11,515 bases of DNA from assembly GCA_000697335.1 (NCBI GenBank), contig JNEM01007721.1, forward strand, positions 1-11,515, written 5' to 3'. Position 1 is the stretch's first letter; the number at the start of each line of letters is the position of its first letter. Position numbers and translations under genes: made by a program. Origin of the DNA: Conidiobolus incongruus B7586 (Eukaryota; Entomophthoromycota; Entomophthoromycetes; Entomophthorales; Conidiobolaceae). Shown piece after piece: positions 1 to 8,140 of the stretch. The notes beneath the pieces were generated by a model, which searched no databases, was not told the DNA's origin, and saw only the letters and a program-made list of their open reading frames with translations.

Positions 1-1474
1 AAATATATTTCAGCCAACAAATTAAATGAGAGCAATAATATGGAAATAACTATAATAATTATTTACTTTTACTAAAATTATATATATTATTTTAAACCCA
101 ATTAAATAAATCCCTCTAAAAACTATATTCATATTAATTATAATAAATATAATTGTTAATATTTATATACAAATATATATTAAATATTTTCATTTAAATT
201 TAAAATTATTTTTTAATAAAATCTGAATAATCACATTAAATTTTTAATCATTATTAATCATTTTATATAAAAGAAAATTTCGGATTTTGATATTATTATA
301 TTCCTTTAATTAAGCATTAATAAACTACATTATATAAGCTTATTAATATTTATTAAAATAATTCTCCAACATTCTTTTTTATTTTTTATTTTTTATTTAT
401 TCAAGAATAGTCTAAGTTTCAATGCTCTTAATGAATCAAATATTTATTAGCTCTTTGTTTGATATTATATAATTATAAAATAAACTGGTTAAAAAGAATT
501 GAAATTGAATTATAATTTAATGAATAATGTTTTATGTTAAACTATTAAATATAATAAATTATTATTTTAATAATCTTAATTTATTTAATTATTTAATTTG
601 AACTATATTTTTAATTGACTAAATATATTCAGCATTTATATTTATAAAATTTATAATTGTTGAATTATATTAATATCCATATTTAATTTTTTATAGCTAT
701 ACTATCAATCAATATTAAATATAAAAATTGATAACGAAGATAAAAAGATCAATAATATGATTACATTTGTTAAAAAATTAATTAATTTCAAAAATAATAT
801 AAAATTTAAAACAAAATACAAACCTATACCAATATTTAGAAATATATATCCGCTCTTTTAATTTTGTATAATATCAATCTTTAGTATTTTGACATACTTC
901 CTTTTCAATCTTTTTTCAAAGATATGTATATATGCTTTCTCCCTTTATTTATTTATAATTTATAAAATTTCAATATCAAAATACCAAATCATTCTAAACC
1001 TAGCATATTGATCATCGAAAACTTGTAAACAATAATATTATCAATACAATAACAGTGTAAAATTTAAATTGATTAAACTGCTATATAACTCCTATCCAAA
1101 TTAATTACAAAGTAATTAGTTGATAAATAACAAAGTATTGAATTAGCCAATAATATGATTTTTTCAATATTAGAAATATATTGGATTTTAATTCAGACAA
1201 TCCAAATTTGTTAAATTATACCTTGCTAATATATTTATTCAAGGTATTTATCATCTCTGTGACCTTGTATTTTTTGAAAATTATTGTGATATTATATTAA
1301 TTAACTCAATATCATATGAGAATATAAATTAAAAATTTTAATACTATATTATCCACTGGCAACACTCAATTTATCTGTAAACTTTTTCATTTACTATAAT
1401 TCTAATCTAATTACATACTTCAATTGTTACAAACTAATATAAATACCATATTTGGGCTATATATTTTGAGAGAC

Positions 1475-1518
1475 AAATCATTTGAAAAAAGCTTGACAGT
1501 TGTCATTTCAAATTATTT
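1475..1518. repeat. Imperfect inverted repeat able to form a 17-bp hairpin
   Basis: From outside in, the arms are AAAT/ATTT, then one mismatch, ATTTGAAA (1480-1487) with TTTCAAAT (1506-1513), a 6-base bulge, and TGACA (1494-1498) with TGTCA (1501-1505) around a 2-base loop. The inner arms hold most of the local G and C. No neighbouring gene explains it. It could be a cruciform, a protein-binding palindrome or a remnant of a small transposon. Confidence 0.5.
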
Positions 1519-2263
1519 ACATTATTTAAAGTTGCTTGGTTCAAAATAAAGTTATTTGTCTATGAGGGATTATATTTTGGTGTAATATCAAAGTTTCAGT
1601 ACAAGTGAAAGTATTCTGACTAATTATGATATCACAATTTGATATTAAAACATAAATTAACTTTTTGTGATATATTGATTGATATTTTATTTACGATGAA
1701 TTTAAATTATTTAATCAAATTATCTGCATTCTGAGAATTGACTGATATTCTTAACCAACTTAGCGCAGACCCTATTCAAGGGATTTTTAATAATGGATAT
1801 CTAATGTCAATAAATGCCACATTTGATAAATGAATCCTGAAAAGTGGTTAAAATTAATAGCTTAATTCTCACATTTCCCCAATCAATTAAATTATTCCTA
1901 TTTTTCATTATGTTAAAAAATAAGGAATTTTTTGTATCCTACAAGCAAAGGTTATACGAATTTTAGCTTTCAAGAAAAAAAATGTTATATCTGATGTCAA
2001 ACCATTTTATTATCAACTGATCAGTTTATACACAAAACCCCTTTTATTCAGTAAACCAAATTCTAACCAGTCCTTGAATTCGAAAAATATTATTTTCTAA
2101 AAGTTGATTAAAAATCTATCCAATCATTTGTTTCATAAATTCAGATCAACTTTCAGAACAAACAAGATCAAAATAGAGATAATTGATCCACCAGACTCTG
2201 CATAAATACTTGCCATTGAGCAAATAGACCTAATTTATATTTTAAATTAATTTTGATTACATC

Positions 2264-2325
2264 TTGTAAATATTATCTATCTATAAATTATTTAACTTTT
2301 TACTCTTTATTTTGTAAATATTATC
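2264..2325. repeat. 14-bp direct repeat upstream of the membrane-protein gene
   Basis: TTGTAAATATTATC occurs exactly at 2264-2277 and again at 2312-2325, 48 bases apart, ending about 145 bases before the start codon. Between the copies lies a short TATC run. In DNA this AT-rich some repetition is expected by chance, but an exact 14-mer at this spacing in a promoter is worth recording as a possible regulatory pair or small duplication. Confidence 0.4.
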
Positions 2326-2470
2326 CATTTCACATTTAATTAAATCATAATATACTTTATTATAGTCAACAAAGTTTAGTATTAATTTGGTTAATTAATC
2401 AATTTTCCAAATTTATATTTTAAAAGACATTTTAAGTTTAGTCTTTGCATCTGCATTCAGTAATTAAAAC

Positions 2471-5400
2471 ATGTCATCAGACAGAATAAAAGGTTCGCCT
2501 TTTTTAAAAATCAAGCAAAATTCTAAAGGGTCACGTCACTCAAACGATACTACTAATTCTAATATTGATAAAATTACTATCCACGATACAAAAACAAAAT
2601 CAGATAATTTGGAATTCCCCCGTCCCGTATCCCCTCACAAGCCGATACTTGAGATGTCACCAAAAGGTAAGCTTCTTCTATTCCTTATTTTTGTATCTTT
2701 GTTATTTTTAATTTATACTATTAATTTTATATTATTCACATTTAACACCTGTTTTAATTAAATATATTAGATCAACTATATCCTAGTACTAATAACAATC
2801 GACCAATACCGGAAACAAGTAATTCCAATTCGGTCCATTTATCTGTTCCCAAAAAACCTATTAAAAAGAAGTCAAAAGACCCTCTATTCCTTGAAACTTT
2901 ATTTTTACCTGAGAATATTCAAGAAAACAATCAACCTATTCACAGTAATACGCCATCCAAAAATGTCAGTCCTATACCTTCCCGACCATCCACGCCACAC
3001 CTTATTTTGACTAAAGCGCCGGATCAAACACAATCCAAAGCCCACAACGATATGGGTGTATCGTTTGATATTTTAGCAAAAGCAGCTGCTTTTACTGATT
3101 CCAATGCTAATGCTATCAACCCTGCAGTAAATAACCCGGAAAAATTCCAAGATATTTATCCCTACAATCAGCAGAATCCATTTACTAACAATCAGCCACT
3201 CTCAATTCAAACGGAAAAACCTCAAGCTCCTGCTCAGAGGCCCATAAATAGACCCTTAAAAAATTCTTGGAGGGGAAAGCTAAGGCGGTTTTTAAAACGA
3301 GGAAGAAGACCTATCTCATTTTTGAGTTTCAAGCGCATTGTCAAATGCTCACTTTCCTTCTTTTTAGCCTCTTTAATGGTACTTATTCAACCTATCCACA
3401 ATTGGATCGGTCCATATAGTTTACTTGCTCCTGTGACGACAGTTTGGTTCGACTCCAATAGAACAGCAGGCGCCCAGTTAGAATTCTTTTTCATTTGTCT
3501 GATATTCTATTTAGCTGGATTTATATATTTTCTGATCATGCTTGGATTTTATGTGCTGTATAACAGGAAATATGTGGTTCCATCGCCTAATCCTAGTGGA
3601 CTTGGGATGTATGATGGATCGTTCATAATAATTTTATTTACAATTGTGTTGGTTTTTACATGTGGTTTTATTCGAGCAAAGTTTCCAAAACTGTTAATGC
3701 CATCTGTACAGTTGATTGTGACATGTATTAATATTGTAGCTAACTATCCCATTGGTGCAATTGAATTCAATATCCAGTTTATTAGTAATATATATGTTCC
3801 ATGTTTAATAGGTCTTGCTATAAGTTTAGCTGTAAATATAATTCTTTGGCCTGAAAGTGCAAGTCAAGATCTAACAGAAGCTCTATATAATTCATTGAGG
3901 GAATGTCATAGGAGTTTAGAACTGTTAACTTCTGCATTTTTATTAGAACCAGCAACATCCACTGTAACGATAGATTATTTGAAAGAAATCCAGCAACAAT
4001 GCGTTCGATCTATAGGTGTTCTCTCCCGTGCAGGTAAGGATGCGAGATATGAAACAACTAGATCCATTCATCCTCCTCGGGATTTCAAGGGATTGATCCG
4101 AACTCTTACAACACTTAGCCAGCATCTATCTGCGTTTAGTAATGCTGTTCAACGTCAAAGAGAGTTATTACAAATGGGAAGACCGCAAGGCACTCCAATT
4201 ACACCTGCATCCTCCAACGACGATCCTTATCCTACAATGCGTAGTTTAGCCAATTCTCTTGAAGGATCAAATTCTCATTCCATGGATCATGATGACCCCT
4301 TTTTATATCAACTTCAACAAATATCTGCATATCGTGATGCATCATTGGATCGTGGTTTAATTCACGACGTAGTACGCATTGTTAGGGATCCATTTTTGGA
4401 ATTATCTGCGACATGTTTAAATGTGCTAGAGTTAGGTCAAAAAGCTGCTACTGATGGTGTGAACCAAGCATCCCAGAATCCGTTTAAAGGCCTTTTCAGT
4501 TGGTTTAAAAAGAAAAAGAAGGATGATGTAGAATCTGGAAATAGTATACATGATAGCATAGGAACCAAACCCCAAATTCCTCTTACATTGGAGGAAGCTA
4601 GAGCTTCATTACCTGAAGTAATAGCCAAATACGAAAGGACTGAGGGAAAATCGCTCAAATTTATCCAGAGTCAACTTATGGATCACAATCACAAAGTTCC
4701 CGCATATCCTGAGCCAGTACTTATTGTATTCAGTGGATTATTCTCAATGAGAGAAGTTGCTAAAGAACTTGTAAATGTCATCAAAGCTGCTGAAGAGTTT
4801 CATAAGCGAAGACCTCCAATTATTATTAGAAATCATAAGTGGTGGCAACTCAGCTGGGGTCCTAGAAGCGATATCGATCGAGATGAAAAAATCAAACATG
4901 TGAAGAAGTTATGGTTCCCGAGAATGTCCCTAACCAAATACTTCAAGAAAAATCCAGGTTCGATGGATTCCATGCATGAAAAGACTCCTTTTCAACAAAC
5001 TACTCCTAATACTACAATGTCAAACCCACATGATACACTCCGGATCCAAAACAATATTTCGCCGGTTTCCAATGACAATGAAGAACCTGAGAAAAAGGAG
5101 CATTTCCGTTATATTTCTGTTTTAATTTGGAAGGCTTCTCAAAGAATTAGACAATATGATGTTAAATATGGTATTAAAACAACGATCCTCGTCATGCTTT
5201 TGTTATTCCCTTCTTTCTTTCCACAATGGAGTCAGTTTTGGCGTTTGACCCTTCATGGTGCTTGGGCTTCTACTGCAGGTGTCTTCGTATTGAATACATC
5301 ATTAGGAGGTACATTATATATGGGATTCATCCGATTAGTAGGAACGTTAATTGGTGCCGTATGGGGATATCTCAGTGCTCTAGTACATCTACATTTCCTC

Positions 5401-6528
5401 AGTGTTTACCTTACCAGTCTTATGGTGTGGATATTTTTAGCGCCAATTTGGCTCATCGTTGTCACAACTAAATATTCAGCAATTGGAATGAGTTCTTTAC
5501 TTGCATACTGTGTTGTACTCTTCTTGCAAGTTTATCCAACTAGTACTGTTACATCACCTGAAATTATGTCTATGCTCCATGCTGCAAATGTTGTCGTTGG
5601 TGTAATTGCTGCTTCCTTTATAGGCGCTTTCTTGTGGCCATATATTGCTCATAGGGAACTTAGATTATGTATGGCAAGTATTGTTGGTCAATTAGGAATT
5701 AGCTATGGCCAAGTATCTGCTTTGTGTATGATTGAAAGATCTTCTGATGAATGGAGCCAGTTAAATATCGAAACAATGCATCATCAGCGTAGAATTCAAA
5801 AGCATCTCTTGAGAGCTAGGAATCTATTACCATTTGCTACAAGAGAACCAAGACTTAGAGCACCTTTCCCCACTAAATTGTACCGTCATCAACTTTATCT
5901 ACTCCAGGCTATTTTGGATCAGTTGGTATCAATGAGATCATCAACGATAGGACTAACTCCCCAAATCCAGCACCAGTTAATTATCCCATTCAATTTGTAC
6001 AGAAAGCATATTGTATCAGCTGTAATTCACTACTTTCACTTGCTATCCGGTGCATTGAGAAGTAAGCAACCATTACCGCCATGTCCACCACCCATCTACG
6101 CAATGCAAAATCATTTCCGTCAATATATTGCAAAATCCATAACTAAAAAATCAGCTACTGGCCATGACACATTGCGCTCACCTCCATTCTCCATTCTGTA
6201 TTGGTATTCCTATATGGCCAGTCAATCTCAACTCCTCAATGACTTATTGCACCTGGGCCAAAATATGGGTAAACTAGTAGGAGAGCTAGAGCTTCCATTT
6301 ACCGACCCTAACTTCCTGAGCTACGAAGGCAACAATGAATGTCGGTTCGATTTCCCTCACACCAACAATCATAACAACTCACAATCTGCAGAAGGTGGAC
6401 TGCCCTGCGACCAATCCTGTAGAGGTAGTTCTGATCAGGGACAAGATGAACATGACGAAACATTTAATGAAGAATATAATGATGAATCTTTAAATAGAAT
6501 GGACCCTAAAGGTAATGGTATTTGGTAA
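2471..6528 (+). CDS. Two-exon gene: Brefeldin A-sensitivity / aromatic acid exporter-like membrane transporter
   Basis: The model is 2471-2666 joined to 2771-6528 (1317 residues). The ATG at 2471 has A at -3 and an in-frame stop two codons upstream. The second exon is open in one frame from 2773 to the TAA at 6526. The N-terminus (about 1-230) is hydrophilic and rich in Ser, Pro and Asn. A first block of about six membrane helices spans 255-425 and ends in a Trp-Pro motif (W425). A long soluble region with a Lys run (645-649) follows. A second helical block (about 865-1022) ends in FLWPY (W1021), and a C-terminal soluble domain (about 1027-1245) resembles ArAE_2/DUF2421. This order matches the fungal ArAE_2_N/FUSC_2 family, which includes yeast Bre4 (about 1125 residues), thought to be transporters of endomembranes or plasma membrane. 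The substrate is unknown. The final codons contain AAAG|GTAATG, which resembles a donor site, so a further 3' exon cannot be excluded. An AATAAA lies at 6542-6547. Confidence 0.88.
2667..2770 (+). other. Intron 1 of the membrane-transporter gene
   Basis: The donor is AAAAG|GTAAGC and the acceptor is ATATTAG|ATCAA, giving 104 bp. A TTTAAC about 30 bases before the acceptor is a possible branch site. Joining at these borders makes a GAT codon and leads directly into the long open frame from 2773, which adds 144 residues before the first leucine codon (TTG, 3007) that a naive frame search could take as a start. Confidence 0.85.
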
Positions 6529-7124
6529 TTATCAGAAAAAAAATAAATTATTTATTAACCAAAAATTTTATTAATAAATTATAATTAAAAAATTAATTAT
6601 TAATTACTGCAAATAAAATTTACAAATAATAATTCTATTTTTATTATTACAATCTCATGTTTTATTTGATTAATGACTCTATTAATAATGTAAAGAAAAT
6701 ATGAAATTTATTAAATAACAATAACTATATTAATAATATATATTAAAACTAATTCAAATTTGAATTTTGTTATTCTTATTATCAAATTTAATAAAATTAT
6801 AAATTAAATCATTCAATAAATAGAAAAAAAATAAAATTATGTAAATATGATGTAATGATATTCAATTTAATTAAAATTTTAAATTATAATAAATGTTAAA
6901 AAAGAAAAAAATTGTGTTTAAAAAAATATTTAGTGATTAATTATACAAATATTAATAATTATATTTGAATTATTTTCTAAATTCATTAATATAAAATTAA
7001 TTGCAAAATTATTGGGCATCATATAAAAAAAATATTCAAATATTATTAAATATTTATAGACAAAAGGAAAAAATTTTTAAAAAATTGATAAAAGATGGAA
7101 AGTGTAAAAATATATAATTAATAT
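6529..7124. other. Extremely AT-rich 3' spacer without a gene
   Basis: G+C falls to about 7-8% in places (4 of 60 in 6781-6840, 5 of 60 in 7021-7080). I see only homopolymer runs, short A/T palindromes and the 3' end of the upstream gene. It ends with the left copy of the 11-bp repeat that borders the GC-richer island. Confidence 0.7.
6542..6547 (+). terminator. Candidate poly(A) signal after the membrane-transporter gene
   Basis: An AATAAA hexamer begins 14 bases after the stop codon. The whole downstream spacer is A/T, so similar strings are common; position is the only support. Confidence 0.35.
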
Positions 7125-7459
7125 AATGACACTGGCTGAAAAGTCTAGTGCCTAATAACTTTTAAGTAAATAGTCGACTTCCTCGACGGCGCCTGTTAGG
7201 TGAAATAAAGGGGGTATTTATTGTTTAACCTGGATTATTGGGCAGTACCCTAGGAAGAGGACCGACGTGACAACTTGGCTGTAGTCGGCATATTTATAGT
7301 TTATTTGACGTGTCTTCCCAGCGTACGAGCGACACGTCGGATGGGACGATTGATTGCATTGCTCAGGTGTATTTTGTGGTCACGTTGCAGGTGGATCTGT
7401 GACGGGGTTCTCGAATGAACTGAATTGTTAAGGTCAAACGGGTCTTCTGGCCCGTGAAA
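7125..7459 (-). mobile_element. GC-richer island, probable LTR-type retroelement relic
   Basis: G+C jumps from about 8% to roughly 45-52% (31 of 60 in 7321-7380) at the left edge and drops again near 7455. The island sits exactly between two copies of ATAATTAATAT (7114-7124 and 7460-7470), as an insertion with target duplication would. On the minus strand the order resembles a long terminal repeat and leader: TATAAATA (7291-7298), AATAAA (7217-7222), an end-like CACCTAACA (7194-7202), then GGCGCC (7188-7193) where a primer-binding site would start. A tRNA gene lies about 400 bp away, a preferred neighbourhood for some fungal LTR elements. No protein-coding part is visible, so it would be a relic or non-autonomous piece. 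An 11-bp duplication is longer than the 4-6 bp usual for LTR elements, so a SINE-like or other insertion remains possible. Confidence 0.42.
7265..7385. promoter_or_regulatory. Cluster of four ACGTG(A/T)C motifs
   Basis: The heptamer occurs forward at 7265-7271 (ACGTGAC) and 7308-7314 (ACGTGTC), and reversed at 7331-7337 (GACACGT) and 7379-7385 (GTCACGT). The middle two extend to a perfect 8-bp inverted pair, GACGTGTC (7307-7314) and GACACGTC (7331-7338). ACGT cores are typical targets of bZIP and bHLH factors. A TATAAATA on the minus strand lies among them, which fits a promoter region inside the island. Confidence 0.4.
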
Positions 7460-7470
7460 ATAATTAATAT

Positions 7471-7862
7471 GAAATTATGTGATTATGCGATAAGTGAAAA
7501 TATTAGCATTTGATAAATAATGTAAAACTAATTTATATGATTAATATCTCAGCACTCAGTGGCATTACCACAGAAATCATGATCAACTGGGAGTTGTCAC
7601 CAATCCATAACTCGCACAACTAGAAACATATTGTACATTGGTAGGTAGACCCCTAATAAACAGATATATGTTAAGAACAAGGATAAGGTTTATTGTAGAT
7701 GATGAACACAATAAAAAGCAAAAGTTTAGTTATTGTGCGAAAGATGGTATATATACAAAAACAACAGTATTCAGATAGATTCATATGCCTGTGATGTGAT
7801 TCTACTAAAAAAATGTTACCAGATTTAAGAGATATGAGGTAGTGTCTGTTACAGTTAGCTAA
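7471..7862. other. Mixed-composition spacer between island and tRNA, no gene
   Basis: Base composition is intermediate between the AT-rich spacer and the island. Small inverted pairs are present: AGTTGT (7592-7597) with ACAACT (7616-7621), and CACAATAA (7707-7714) with TTATTGTG (7730-7737). A TATATATA-like run lies near 7746-7753. This may be older insertion debris in front of the tRNA gene, but I cannot assign a family or borders. Confidence 0.45.
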
Positions 7863-7935
7863 GGTTCCATGGCCAAATGGATAAGGCGCTTGACTACGGA
7901 TCAAGAGATTCCAGGTTCGATCCCTGGTGGAATCG
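7863..7935 (+). tRNA. tRNA-Arg, anticodon ACG
   Basis: A complete cloverleaf of 73 bases without an intron can be drawn. The acceptor stem is GGTTCCA (7863-7869) with TGGAATC (7928-7934), with one G-T pair and discriminator G7935. The D arm uses GCC/GGC (7872-7874, 7885-7887). The anticodon stem is CTTGA/TCAAG (7889-7893, 7901-7905) with loop CTACGGA, placing anticodon ACG at 7896-7898. The T arm is CCAGG/CCTGG (7911-7915, 7923-7927) with loop TTCGATC. No CCA is encoded, as expected for a nuclear gene. The internal promoter boxes lie near 7870-7880 (A) and 7914-7924 (B). It would read CGU and, after A34 becomes inosine, CGC and CGA. Confidence 0.96.
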
Positions 7936-7957
7936 TACGACAGAGTCAAATATTTAA

Positions 7958-7962
7958 TTTTT
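7958..7962 (+). terminator. Pol III T-run terminator of tRNA-Arg
   Basis: A run of five T on the coding strand, 22 bases after the mature tRNA end, is the first adequate RNA polymerase III stop. Confidence 0.7.
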
Positions 7963-8120
7963 ATATTCTATTTAAAAATTTTTAAATTTTGGATATATAA
8001 GTTATTATGTTTAATAATAACATTCGTGATAATATGAAAGGTTACTTGATATTATTAATAAAATAATAGCCATTATTAATTTCAATCAATCAATTATAAT
8101 TCAAATTTTTTACATTAGTC

Positions 8121-8137
8121 AATAACACTTTGTTATT
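8121..8137 (-). repeat. Perfect 7-bp stem-loop just after the MIS12 stop codon
   Basis: AATAACA (8121-8127) and TGTTATT (8131-8137) are exact inverses around a 3-base loop. The structure begins 3 bases beyond the stop codon of the minus-strand gene, so it would lie in its 3' untranslated region. There is no T-run typical of a bacterial terminator, and the stem is A/T-heavy and weak. Confidence 0.4.
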
Positions 8138-8140
8138 ACA

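Larger units (their letters stand above)
1..2470. other. AT-rich intergenic region, no recognisable gene
   Basis: This stretch is mostly A and T, with stops in all frames and no open frame I can tie to a protein family. The part around 1450-2220 is slightly less AT-rich than the first kilobase but still shows no convincing exon. It contains a foldable inverted repeat (1475-1518), a 10-bp inverted pair (1283-1292 and 1629-1638) and, near the downstream gene, a 14-bp direct repeat (2264-2277 and 2312-2325). The last few hundred bases must hold the promoter and 5' leader of the membrane-protein gene, but the base composition makes any single TATA-like match meaningless. Confidence 0.7.
7114..7470. 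repeat. 11-bp direct repeats bordering the GC-richer island
   Basis: ATAATTAATAT occurs at 7114-7124 and 7460-7470, exactly at the two edges of the composition change. The motif is pure A/T, so chance cannot be dismissed in this background. Coincidence with both edges is what makes a target-site duplication credible. Confidence 0.4.
7936..8140. other. Short AT-rich spacer between tRNA-Arg and the MIS12 3' end
   Basis: It holds the Pol III stop and the 3' untranslated region of the minus-strand gene. No canonical AATAAA is seen on the minus strand within the first 60 bases past the stop, only AATAAC in the stem-loop. Confidence 0.5.

Noticed and set aside
2471-2761. Separate 96-residue protein
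   Set aside because: Its last 30 residues are read from an intron with GTAAGC..TTAG borders; the first 65 residues are exon 1 of the transporter gene.
3943-4658. Two short minus-strand frames opposite the transporter gene
   Set aside because: Both are antisense shadows of the coding exon with no recognisable features.
5226-5471. 81-residue frame inside the transporter gene
   Set aside because: It is a shadow in another frame over the conserved second membrane block.
7194-7572. LTR with exact ends 7194 and 7572 (TGTTAGG...CCACA)
   Set aside because: The ends have plausible TG/CA bases, but there is no flanking duplication and the far end is arbitrary; the 7125-7459 island borders are better supported.
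7595-7853. A second LTR from TGTCACC to GTTACA directly before the tRNA
   Set aside because: No matching flanking duplication, and the signals inside are too weak to claim borders.
7671-7949. 92-residue frame on the minus strand
   Set aside because: It runs antisense through the whole tRNA-Arg gene and has no family resemblance.
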